Assembly (NCBI RefSeq): GCF_027596085.1
Contig: NC_072464.1
Coordinates: forward strand, 19,095,124-19,159,123
DNA from: Anoplopoma fimbria
Taxonomy: Eukaryota; Chordata; Actinopteri; Perciformes; Anoplopomatidae
DNA: 64,000 bases
Reading direction: 5' to 3'
Part shown: one piece after another, positions 1-11,165 of the stretch
Layout of the letters: each line of letters opens with the position of its first letter
How positions within the stretch are numbered: position 1 is the first letter of the stretch
Notes under the pieces: generated by a model
What the model was told of the DNA's origin: nothing
What the model saw: only the letters and a program-made list of their open reading frames with translations
Databases searched by the model: none
Position numbers and translations under genes: made by a program

Positions 1-1560
1 GTATCAGGTTGGTTCCTTTTTAATGACAGTACATTACATAATGAGGCATTGTGACACTGTATATGTGTAGGGTAAAAACTCCTCTTCCTCTTTCTCCAAC
101 TAGACACTCAGGTTCAACGTAGGAAAAATGGATAAATGGGTCAACAGAACATCAGACTTTTACACGTGTTTATTATTGTAACCATGATGACAAAGGTCCC
201 CTAACCTTATAAATTTGACCCAAACCATAATGTTTGATAACAAAGATCTTTCCTTAAACCTAACCAAGTCAATGACCTAACCTGACCAAACCTTAACTAT
301 AGTTAACTGCGTTTTCACATCATAAAATAGATCTGATTTGGGATGGTTTTTGAAGGTACAGAGTAATAATGTCATGTTGCTCCTCCATGTGTCCTTCTAA
401 AAGGGGAGGGACAAACAACATAACTTATTGTTTAATATGGAGGACTTGCCTTTGCTCCTTTTATCGAGAAGAAAAAAGACAAAAAAGTAACCAAAGCAAT
501 CAAATGGAATTAATCCACCATTAATGATATTTACAACTCTGAGGATTCAATGATGAGAATGTCAAAATGTCTTCTATGAAAAAGGCCTAGCAGTGCTGGT
601 GAAATATTTTTTTTCAGGTGAAACGGAGTAACGTTAAACCTTTTAGTCCTTTCATCTTTCATTATTACATTTTACAGTGTTATTTTATTGCGCATGGCTC
701 TGAATGCTTTCACCATTTTCATAAAAATGATATATTCATGTTATTTATAGAAATCAGACAAGTTATAAGAAAGCGAAAAAAGGGGGTTTGCCTCATTTCA
801 AAATTCACATCCTTAATGATTACTCAAGTGTACTTCAAACTTTCAAACTTTCACCAAAGAAAGAAGGAGAGAAAAAGATGCATGCATGCACAATGTTCAT
901 CCTCCCTTGGGGTTCATTAGAAGCAATGGAATTCAGTGACCCAGAAACTAAACCTAGCCAAAATCAATTAGCAGACATACACATGCATATATTCAAGCTG
1001 CTAATTACAAAGCCAAACTCCGCCTCACGGGGAGGGGTCTCCTCTTTGAAGATGAATCAATCTGTGGAAAGCTAAAATGTTTTGTAAATACGGTATTTTT
1101 GTTTGCTTCAACATTTTAATGCTGGGCCGGTGTCAGCCAGTAGAAGATCTTCAAGGGGTTTGACTCTCTGCTGTATTAATGTGGATCCCTTAAGATGATA
1201 GCTGTGACTTCTAAACAAACCCTTAAAAATAGTTTTGACTGACACTAAAAGCATGCCAACTCTAGATTGTACCAAGATAAAACATCATCCATTACTATTA
1301 ATAATATTTACATCTATATAATTTAATAATTCACTCAAACCAGTTTTACTGTTTCTTGTCCATTATTTAAATTAAATGACAATTTCTTTTGACATTTTTC
1401 CCTTTTATATGGGTTAAACAGTAAGGATTTTTTTTTTATGAAACAAAGGAAGTAAAAAAAAATATTATAAGAGAGGAAAAAGAGAAGCACACGTGTCACT
1501 TATAACATTAACGTTTGCTTTGTTCTGTTCAAGTGTGCCAGGAACCTAAAGCAGTTATTT
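1..1560. other. 5' flank, no gene seen
   Basis: AT-rich flank with only short chance frames. The single structured element is a segment at about 563-606 that resembles 1622-1670 (shared core aaatgtcttct then tgaaaa), an outlying piece of the repeat mosaic that begins near 1620. No exon, RNA gene or clear CpG-rich promoter was seen. Confidence 0.5.
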
Positions 1561-2399
1561 TAAAAATAATTCAGCCATCATTTTTATTGTTTTGCACCTG
1601 GGATTTTCCTACTTTGACATGCTAAAATGTCTTCTGTGAAAAGGTCTATAGTGCCAGCATTTGTCAAAAATGGTACTTTTCTTTCTGACATTTGAGAAAG
1701 CTAAAATTGCATGCTATACTGAATTTATATACAATTATATAAAAAAATAATTCTTTGTGTTTTTTGCTGTCATGCAGATGCTAAATTAAGTGGAGATTGT
1801 TAATTTCAATATAGCACATACAATAGATATACATTTTGGTATGAGGCAAATTAGCAACATTAGGCATAATTGGGCATAATAGTAATTAAACAAATTCGGA
1901 AGCGGTTTGAAGCAATTCGCGACAATAGTCTACAAGGGGATAATCAATTTTTTGGATTAAATTAGATGATAATAAATAGTAATTTGAGAGGGTCCAAATT
2001 AACACACAACTCTGCTGTTCTCCTCAGAGTTTGGAGTTGTTTTTGGAGACCTAAACAGAGCCTGGTGGATGAATACATTAAAAAAAATCACTTTTTTCCC
2101 CCATGTTGCATTATTTTTCCCTAACAATAAATGAAGCACACATAAATACCTTCTGTGAATGTCTATAGATCCATGCATGTTACTCTTTCTGACTTTGAGA
2201 AAGCTAAAAGAGTTTGGAGTTGTGTTTCCTCAGAGTTTGGAGTACCTAAACAGAGCCTGGTGGATGAATACATTAAAAAAAATAGTCCTTCAGTGAAGTT
2301 GACTGTCACTTTTCCCCCCCATGTTGCATGTTTGATAAATACCTATAACTGAGTATGTGGATCCATGCATTGTGCACAGGCCTACTCTTTGCTTCTAAC

Positions 2400-2436
2400 A
2401 ATAAATGAAGCACACTGCTTGTGTGCTTCATTTATT
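2400..2436. repeat. perfect 16-bp-arm inverted repeat
   Basis: Arms 2400-2415 (aataaatgaagcacac) and 2421-2436 are exact reverse complements around a 5-nt loop (tgctt). The left arm is the sequence that ends the other units of the surrounding mosaic, so this looks like two unit ends meeting head to head. Confidence 0.9.
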
Positions 2437-2513
2437 CACCATCATCATCGCCAAAATGGTACTTTTCTTTCTGACATTTGAGAAAGCTAAAATTGCATGC
2501 TATACTCCATATA

Positions 2514-2765
2514 CAGTACCAGTCAAAAGTTTGATGAATACATTCTCATTCAACTACTTTGAAGAATCTAAAATATAAAACATATTCCCCCATGTTGAGC
2601 ATTTGTTTGATTACCACATAATTCCATATGTGTTTCTTCATAGTTTGGATGTCTTTTGAGAAAGCAATATTAATCTACAATGTAAAAAACTACTTTGAAG
2701 ATAAAAATTAAAATAAAGAAAAACCATTGAATGAGAAGGTGTGTCCAAACTTTTGACTGGTACTG
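2514..2765. mobile_element. Tc1/mariner-like miniature element, copy 1
   Basis: Terminal inverted repeats cagtaccagtcaaaagttt and aaacttttgactggtactg are flanked by TA on both sides (2512-2513, 2766-2767), the hallmark of Tc1/mariner insertion. The interior (ctactttgaagaatctaaaa, caaatgctc-like core, aaccattgaatgagaaggtg) matches the copies at 16500 and 63248. There is no transposase; it is non-autonomous. Just inside the left repeat it has gatgaatacatt where the other copies have ggacacaccttc-like sequence. Confidence 0.85.
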
Positions 2766-2890
2766 TACATTAAAAAAAATAGTCCTTCAGTGAAGTTGAC
2801 TTTCACTTTTTCCCCCCATGTTGCATGTTTGATAAATACCTATAACTGTATGTGGATCCATGCATTGTGCTGTTTCCTCCTCACAATAAA

Positions 2891-3725
2891 TGGAGCACGT
2901 CCCCTTTAAGAAAGTGACAGCAACAAGCTGGTCAGGAACTGAGCTGGCCAGGAGCGGACTGCAGGAATCTCCCCCAACAAACAACAAAAAAACTTTTCCA
3001 ACACACTGCTCTGCTCCATCTGACGTCCAACTTCTACTTCTTCTCGTGCAACACCTTCGTCTCATGCCGCTTTGGAAGAAGAAACAAAAGTTGCAAAAGA
3101 GAGAGAGAAAGAAAGAGAGAGAGAGGAGCAAAAAAGAAACTTATGAAATGATGCTGGAGCGACTTCATCCCTCCCTCCAAAGTTCAGCTAACTTAGCCTA
3201 GCACTGTGATGTGCACGCCTGCACACACGTGTATGCATTTTTAACAACAAGTATTGTAGTTTATGCTTTGTGGAGTGGAGTAAAGGTGGAGGAGAAGAGG
3301 AGGAGAGGATATATCATCTGGAAGCTCTCATCCCAGGCTTGTTTCCTTAGTGTGGAGCTAATCATGTAGCACATAGCAAAGTGTCAAATATGGTGTGACA
3401 CTTACTTCCTGATTTCCAGCTGATGAAAGTTTAAGGGAAGAGTTTTAGTTTCAGTTTTGACTCTGGACCACTTTGACAACCCATGTTGGTTTGAGTGATG
3501 TAAGTGACTCAATATCAACTCTGCATTTCTATCATCTTTTTTTTTTTGTGTGTGTGTGTGTGTGTGTGTGTGCATTTCCTCTTTGATCACACACACCCCT
3601 GACTCTTTATCAAGACTTTCTGGGGGTGAAGCTGCAGGTTTGGAGCCGTCCTGCATCATCATCATCATTCATCACCTACATCCTGAAAGGGACAGCACCT
3701 TTGGATTAAGTGGAGGTGTGCTACG
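2891..3725 (+). promoter_or_regulatory. probable promoter / 5' UTR region of pard3b
   Basis: This is the 0.8 kb before the start codon. It is less repetitive than its surroundings and contains a purine run (3096-3125) and a GT microsatellite (3548-3572). It has no convincing TATA box; gaggatatatcatc at 3305 is a weak possibility. An upstream non-coding exon cannot be excluded because a plausible acceptor (gatttccag) ends near 3420. It is assigned by position only. Confidence 0.3.
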
Positions 3726-3842
3726 ATGAAGGTGACGGTGACATTTGGGCAGACCGGTGTGGTGGTGCCCTGCAAGGAGGGCTGGACGGTGAGGGACCTC
3801 ATCCAGCAGGCCACGCAGAGATACAGGAAACTCCTGGAGCAG
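3726..3842 (+). CDS. pard3b: pard3b coding exon 1 (start codon, CR1 N-terminal half)
   Basis: Encodes residues 1-39, from MKVTVTFGQTGVVVPCKEG to QRYRKLLEQ. This is the first half of the par-3 N-terminal CR1 domain, a PB1-like fold that self-associates head to tail and drives polarity-complex clustering. The ATG at 3726 is chosen because the family starts with MKVTV. The base at -3 is A, a favourable context. The exon ends CTG GAG CAG followed by the donor gtacgg at 3843, in phase 0. Its length of 39 codons is one less than I recall for human. The frame stays open into the intron (to 4028), but homology stops exactly at the donor, so the longer frame is read-through. Confidence 0.9.
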
Positions 3843-3949
3843 GTACGGGTCATGGGGTTTAATATTAAAATGCACCTTATTAGGAGGGACGATAAGATAT
3901 GTTGTGACACAGAATTGTATGATTGGGTGCAGCTGCTCGTAATCAGAAA

Positions 3950-4280
3950 CAAAAGCTGTTTATTGGCAAGTATGGTACACATACAAGGAATTTGGCGAGG
4001 TGATCTGTTGGTGCATAAGATAAGATAAGATAAGATAATCCTTTATTATCCCGCAGCGGGGACATTTACAGAATTACAGCAGCATAGGTTATAGTAAGAA
4101 CAAGAGACGTAGTAAAAGAAAAACAAGATAAAAGAAAGTAAAAAAACAAGTATTATAAATAAGCAATAAAAAACAGTAAAGAATCCACAATAACTGAAAT
4201 ATTAACGGTAAACATCAGACAGTACAAGTATAAGACATCATTTAAAAATAGAAATATGTAAATGTACAATAAAATGAGGT
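3950..4280 (-). mobile_element. teleost LINE-like 3' end with GATAA tail (reverse orientation)
   Basis: The block aagtatggtacacatacaag then GATAA repeats (4016-4039), aatcctttattatcccgcag and an A-rich stretch resembles a very common teleost dispersed sequence whose GATAA array reads as a (TTATC)n 3' tail on the minus strand. I recognise the sequence type (non-LTR retrotransposon or SINE-like tail) but not the exact family. No coding part remains. It begins about 100 bp after the exon 1 donor. Confidence 0.6.
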
Positions 4281-7200
4281 AACAAATAGGAGTCAGTAAT
4301 CAAGTCAAAAGTGTCCCCCAAAAAATACTTGCACGCATTTTGGAAAAGGATGACACGTGATTTCGGTCAGGAGTTAGTATTTCTTCAGATGTTTACCAGT
4401 CTACCAGACTAGTACAATACTGGATTGTTGGTACCAAAGCAATGCTTGTTGTGGATGTTTAATACATTACAAATTTTGATGCTGGCCATTCAAAAATGTA
4501 CTATGATTTGAAGGTAACTGTACTCTGTGGAAGGTATATGTAAAATGTACTCACCTTGTGTATCATCTGACAGTCAGTTATGGTAAATGTGTCTTTCTTG
4601 CCAATGCAGTTTATTCATCTGGGTGGCAATCATTTTAGTTGTAGAATAAGTTTCATTTTCATAGATACCAAATAGTCCAAGAACAAGAACAAAAGCGTGA
4701 AAAAATAATAAAATCTTTTTGAGGCTATTTGACCTAGGAGCCATCAGTTAGCTACATTATTCCTCGTCAGAATTAGTTTTGTAATAAAGTGTTGAGATTT
4801 TTATGAACCCCTGAAAGACTTAAAAAAGAGGCAAGATAACTTTTTTATGAAACAGCACTTTCATAACATTTGAGGATTTCCCTGAAGTCATAAAAGAATA
4901 ATCGAATGCTCTGTCATTTTTTTATATCACGAAAGGGCCGTATGATTTTCACATTCCAAAGTCTTGGGAAATTAGACAAAGCCATGGAGGTCCAGTTTTC
5001 CATAATTGCTGTATAAAAAATTAAAAGCATATCTGATCTGAATTGTGATGGTCCAGACAGGAGCAGGCATGACTCGTTTCCACTTAAGTTGTGAATGTAA
5101 AATGCAAATGACTCCCTCTTGCGATTCCTTTATGACGGCTGTTGATTCCCTGCGCTGCTCTCGGGGCAGGAACCTCGTGACCCCCATCAAACCACCGAAT
5201 CTTCTCAGTGACTCGCCTCATATTGGCTCCATTATTCAAAGAGCACACCAGTCGTACGGATAGATGGCCTCGGTTGTGATTGAGGGGGAGATGTCGGAGC
5301 TGTGCGTATGTGTTTATGTGGGACAGACATAGAGACAGCTCCTGGAGATGGACTCGTTTTTTTTTTTCTCCATCCTCTCTCTACCTTTTTGCCTCTTAAT
5401 GTGCTTTCATCTACCCGTATATATCAGCCCTCTCTCCTCAGTGCTTCTTGTGTTTCCCCCCCCTTCATCTCATCCATCATCCTTTTCTGCTCACAAGTAC
5501 ATCGCCTCTTCACCTTCCACATAGCCGGGACCCGCGCTTCCCTTTCATTTCAACTCTTCTTCCTCTTTGAACACTTCCTACTTCACCTCCCATTGTTCTT
5601 TATTAGATAACTCTGTTCCGCCTAAAAGTAATGATGAATAGTCTACAATTTAAATGTTTTAAGTCTCTATACTAACAAGAGGCGCATCTGGGTCTGAAGG
5701 AGCAATATATACCACTTTATGTCCAGATAGAGTTATTTCAGGAGAGCTCAAACAACAGCAGCTGTTAAAGACCCACTGAAATGAAAGAATCTTGTGTCCC
5801 TGTGTTAATTGTCCATTAAGGCCATCTCTTGTTATGTGCCACTCATATGTCGAAAACTCTGCATCCCAGTATTTTAACGTCAAAATCCCCATCAAACCAC
5901 TTTCTTTTCTCTTCTGTAAAACGGTTTCATTTGCGGTTTGATGACTCATCCTGGAGTCATGGAGAGAGGCCGGGAGCAGTTCATCTGCGTGTACTGCAGT
6001 GAAACAGAAATGGTTGAAAATCAGTAAAGTTTATTTTTCATCTCTCCCTCGTTCTTCTCCTAATCTAACAAAAGGTGAAGGCGGTTCGTTTGTTTGAGCT
6101 AACAGTCCTCTGTAACGCCGTATTGCGCTAAACTCGACACCCATCAACTTTTTAGCGGCCCAATCAAATGCAAAAGATTGATTTCAGTCCCTCTTGTATC
6201 TGTACATCCCTCGTATATTCCTTTTCACTGGGAAAATGCTTCACAAGACTGAAGTCAAAGACGCTTCAACTCCTGTTTTACTGGGACTTTAACAAGCAAC
6301 GACATCGACCCCAAAATATAGAATTTAAGTGATATTATAAACAATTTTTAGTGCCTGCCCACACAGATATTAGGCTACATCAATTCAATTACCTGTACTG
6401 ACATTATTTGTCTGAACCAAAAAGTAATTCCCCCTGAGCAACAGTAATGTATGATATTTAACGAAGTCATTCATTTTAATTTCAGTTTGACTTACACAAT
6501 ACACTCGGCATGCAGGAATGCATTTTAGGCCTATTTAGGGTCTAACAGAAGTGCAGCATCATTTTAGGTGTTATAGATGTTCACTCAGAGGAAGAGGTGG
6601 TGCTCCAGGTGTGTTTTCCTGCAGCAGTGATGTGTGTAATGATGCACCCTCCCTGCTCTATCGATTAGCTCCCAGAGTGTTTCAATTCTTTGCTTCCTGT
6701 ATGTGTGAACGAAATGCCTTGTTCAGCACATGCACACTGTGTGCGTTTTGGCCTGCCCTCCTACTGATCTTCTTCTTTTCTCTTCTCTTCTTCCTCTGTT
6801 TTCTTTCTCTCGTCTTACTCTCTCCCACACCTTTGTCAGCACTTTGCTGTCTCCTCTCCTTTTCCTGTGTTTACATTCCTGCCCTCGTTCATCCCAGTTT
6901 CTGATAGTTTTGGCCTCTTTCTCTTTTAGATATTGTTCTTCAGTTTGTGTTAACTTTTTTCAGAACTCCCCTTTCACCTCCTTCGACTGACTCCTCCTCA
7001 ACTTCTTTCTCCTCTTCCTCATTCCTCCTCTCTGGGATGGAGAATACCTATTCTCTTTAATTGCTTCACTTCATCCCCAGTTGTCTCCTTGTATTTGCTT
7101 CTCTGTGTATTTGTCTTGCTCTCTTCCCATCACTCAGTCATTTCCCTGCAACACTAATCTGTTGTAGCTGTGTAATTATGTCTGTTAATGTGTACCAGGA

Positions 7201-7867
7201 TTAGAAAAAGCAGGATATGTGTGTGTGTTGTAGAGCAGTCCGGTCCCTAATCCTCCCTCCCAGTGCTCGGCAAATCATGTTTTTAAATTGTCACAGAGAC
7301 AGCTTGCTTTTCCGTCCTCTTCCCCTCTTCCCCTCCTCCCTATCTGCGTCATCCTACTCAGAAAGTATGCTGCTTGTATGAGAAACGTTTTCTTTAATCT
7401 TGTTTGTTCTTCTGTAGCTAACTGACACTTTGTTAGGAGTTCCCACAGAGGCGCTTAAGAAGAAGCTAACACTTAGAATAGACATTAAAGCTACGTTTTA
7501 GTGAGGGGATTTTTGAGGTTTAGTCTTAAGTTAAGTTTCAGAGAGGATTTATTTTCTGTTTCAGTTGCATTGAGTTTTTTCCTTTTCTTTGAAATACACA
7601 TTGATCACAGCTTAATTATTATAGTTTTTATGCCCCTTTGTGTTACCCAGCAATGAACCTAAGTTGTAAAGAGAAGACATATGGCATTAGAACGTGAAAG
7701 GCAAAGAAAGAGTCCTGCTGATGTATTTGTATGTATGGTAAACCAGACTTTTTTCAAACTACTGCATAGGAAAGTCCCCTTTTTCTGTGGACTCTCACTC
7801 AGGACACAAATGCACCAATTTAAATCTCGTGTTTACCAGATATGTGTTCATAAAAGGTAATATTTAA

Positions 7868-8040
7868 TTATTTTGGAAAATATTTTGGGGAAAAAAATGA
7901 AAATATTTTGGGGAAAAAAATGGGAATATTTTGGGAAAGAATTTAGAAAGCTTTTGGAAAAACATTTGGAAATATTTTGGGAAAACATTTGGAAATAATT
8001 TGGGAAATATTTTGGGAAAACATTTGGCAATAATTTGGGA
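7868..8040. repeat. decayed minisatellite, unit about 20-23 bp
   Basis: Diverged tandem copies of a unit like ttttgggaaaacatttggaa fill this stretch, giving alternating G-rich and A-rich blocks. The minus-strand frames rich in Phe-Pro-Lys (NVFPKYFPN-like) are translations of this repeat, not a gene. Confidence 0.8.
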
Positions 8041-9090
8041 ATGCACCCTTATTGTCATAGTATTGATATTTAAAATTCTGGCCTTAATTAAATAGTCCCT
8101 TCCAGATATGTACACGTTTGCCTTGATATTACAACTTGTGGACAATGTGTATTTATAACATGTTAGGCAGCTGAGAGACACAGAGCACTATGCAATAAAC
8201 TGTAGAGAAAAAAAAGGAGTTTGAGTGAGTGGACATAATATAGCCTTGATATTTGGCTCCAGTGCAACAGCTCAGAGGGGTTTGGGCGCTCATGTCCAGC
8301 TGATAGTCCTCGCTGTGTCCTCGCTGATCCGTTAGTCTCTAGCCTGTCACTCAGCAAGTATGTCATTATTTGGTTAATTGTCATCCACCACACTCAGTAC
8401 ATCTACAAACTATTTGCACCATGATCTGTTATTATTTGTCATAAGACCAAGAAGCAAAATCAGCTTGCTGACAGCTATAATATGGAGCTATCACCCTTGA
8501 TGGATGAACGCAGAGACGAAGCGTAACTTGTGGTAGGGGAAAAGGAGAATGAAAGTTAAAGGAAACAATAATACACAAGGCTCGTGTAGAGAGGCGGCAG
8601 AGAGGAAATGAATAAACCTTTTGAAGAAATCAGAACAAAAGGTGATGAATGTAAAAAGGGAGATAGCTGGCACGGCAGGGCAAAGAGGAAGTGTGGCCAG
8701 AGAGCGAGGAGGAAGGGAGGGAGGGAGGAAAGCAGAGGTTGTTTTTTTGAGGGGAGTTGTCAGGAAGTTATCAGCTTGTTGACAGACCTCTTAATTACCT
8801 TTGGCCAAACACACTAGTGTGCAGTTGTGTGCTCATGGATGTGGATTCATGTTTAATTGGCTGCATTCTGTGAAATATCAAACTGGATCACATCAACATA
8901 TCAGTGTATATATCCCAGTGAGATATGACATTAGTTACCTCTCTAAAACATAAATGCAATACATATTTATACATGTATATTAGATTGCATTTGACACAAT
9001 GTTGTTGCTGAAAGTGTCGTGTGTGCGTTTTGTGGTTCAAATATGGCCACAAAGAACCAATCTGAAACCTTTTGTAAGCTGATGGTGGTG

Positions 9091-9227
<137 letters not shown>

Positions 9228-10972
9228 CTTACACTCGCACACGTAAGATAGATGTGTAGGAAAGGGTTCCTGCCTATGTGGGTGTGTGCGCCGTAGTTTC
9301 ATTAACCAGGGCAGGAATGCTGATGAGGCGTGGCCAAACAAGCTGATAAAATCATACAACATCCTGGACCCCTGCCAGAGTGCAGGCAATTATTTCTGAG
9401 AGGGATGGAGGGAGAGGCAGGGAGGAGACGCGTGCCGCTTTCTCTGCAGACGAGCCGCTGGGATGTGTTGATCCAGCCCGACACCTATTATATTCTTTTT
9501 CTATTCTATTCTTCAATTTATGTCGGGTGTAATGGCACACATGCTTTTCCAAATTAACCTGAGAAGCTGGCCATAGCTAGGTCATTTATTTATCAGAATG
9601 AAGGCCCCTTGTATACAGATCCTCCTGGTTGGTTATTATATTGTTTTACGTGCTATGTTAGTTATCAGACCATGTTAAAAAATGAACACAAATGTGTACT
9701 CTGACCAGTCGTAATGGCGCTAGTGAAATCTTAATTTCAACCCATTTCGATTGACCTTATTTCCCCTACGTAAGGGAGTGAAGAGTCAGCTTGTCTGCAG
9801 CTTACATGTGGAATGTTAACCTGGTGAGTAATGGTGTTCATGGCATTTCCACCAGCTATTGTCTTGCTCTGCTTTTCACAGAAGATAAGCTTTGTTACTG
9901 CGGGGTCACAAGACGGATCAGGAGACAATTTTGTTCTTTTCCCCCACACCATAGAGTGCTGCAGGAATGATTCCTAAAGCTCGGAAAAGAGATTTTGGTT
10001 AAATGCCTGAAGTAAGGTCAGTGGTTAAAACAAGCTTTTAACTTTTTGTTTTACGATATAAAATACGTCAGTTAGGATCCCATTTGTTAATTTGGAAAAT
10101 TTGGAAACGTCATCACTCTGAACACTAGGCTGCCTTTAACTTAGTGGTGGTGACGTGAAGTCATGTGACAGTGGTTTAGTTCATTTATACCTCACATTAG
10201 CTTTTTACTGCTTTAAAAGTCATAAAAGTGGTGTTCATTTGTGAGCATTAACTTGTTGAAAAAACGTGTAAGTATCATAAATGGTAGTTTGCCACAGAGC
10301 TTATTTTCTGCATTAATCCAAAATCCATTAAAAAAATTCGGTCAGAATAACCAATGCGATGCTGTCATACCAGCAGCATTCTATTTAGTGTTGAATAAGA
10401 GCTCACTGCCTTTACTAAATAATATTTTTTAGCAATAATACTTTACATTGCTGGCATAACTGACCTGCTTGACGAAACAGTGATAATACTATACCTCACC
10501 GTTTTGCTCTATAATATTGTAATTGTCAGTTTTTGTCTGGAGTTGTCTGTGAACTGACAAAGACTCAACCTATTGCAGTATTTATCTTTAACCTTATCTA
10601 TAACCTCATATAACCTATGTTTGAAGCCGATGTCTTTCAGATTTTGTGTAGACAGCATAATATCCAGAGGTCGCTTAAAGTTGCCGTTTTGTACCCATGT
10701 CCACTTCTTTGCACTGCCTCCAGCATGCATACCAAACCCTTGTGTCAACTGCAGACTAGAAAGGCTTACTGTTCACAGATAAGGAATGGGGGACAGGTGT
10801 GGGGGGGGTGAAGCACACACCTGACAACACTCAATTATCTACATAGTGTTTTTACTCTGGTGGGATTTTACTACAACCTAATAATAATTTCTAGATCACG
10901 TCCTGAGAGATAAATACCTAAAATTGCCCAAGATTATCTGTAACAGTATCAGGCAAAACACTGTATTAAGCG

Positions 10973-11165
10973 CTAATCCCCCTGATTTGGAGATTAGATC
11001 GGGGTGTTTACAACTCTTATCTTCAGTCCTACAATATCTGAGTGTCCCTCTAGGTTTCTGAACTGCCAGACTTGGAGGCACAGGGATGTAACACATTATC
11101 GATGCACTCCCCCTGAATATCAGATTAGATCAGTGTGCTCACAGCACTTATCATCTCTACCTCTT
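10973..11165. repeat. diverged tandem duplication, about 133 bp apart
   Basis: A segment with ccccctga, agattagatc, gtgt and cttatc in order occurs at about 10976-11027 and again at about 11109-11160. The spacing and order are kept with roughly a quarter to a third of bases changed, indicating an old duplication. Confidence 0.6.

Larger units (their letters stand above)
1620..2890. repeat. local repeat mosaic of partly duplicated units
   Basis: Several segments recur with few changes. The stretch around ggtacttttctttctgacat and gagaaagctaaaattgcatg occurs at 1671-1721 and 2457-2506. The stretch cctggtggatgaatacatta followed by an A-run occurs at 2061 and 2256, 195 bp apart. The stretch agtccttcagtgaagttgac continuing to gtggatccatgcattgtgc occurs at 2284-2377 and 2781-2870. 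The unit end caataaatgaagcacac occurs near 2126, 2399 and (diverged) 2884. A Tc1-like miniature element sits inside it. It is probably a decayed unclassified mobile element with tandem and inverted copies. The 65-codon frame at 2155-2352 starts at GTG and resembles nothing I know. Confidence 0.7.

Noticed and set aside
2155..2352. 65-codon frame within the repeat mosaic
   Set aside because: Begins at GTG, lies in duplicated non-coding repeat, and the sister copies do not keep the frame.
3843..4028. Continuation of the exon 1 frame into the intron
   Set aside because: Homology ends exactly at a consensus donor, and the downstream residues come from repeat-like sequence.
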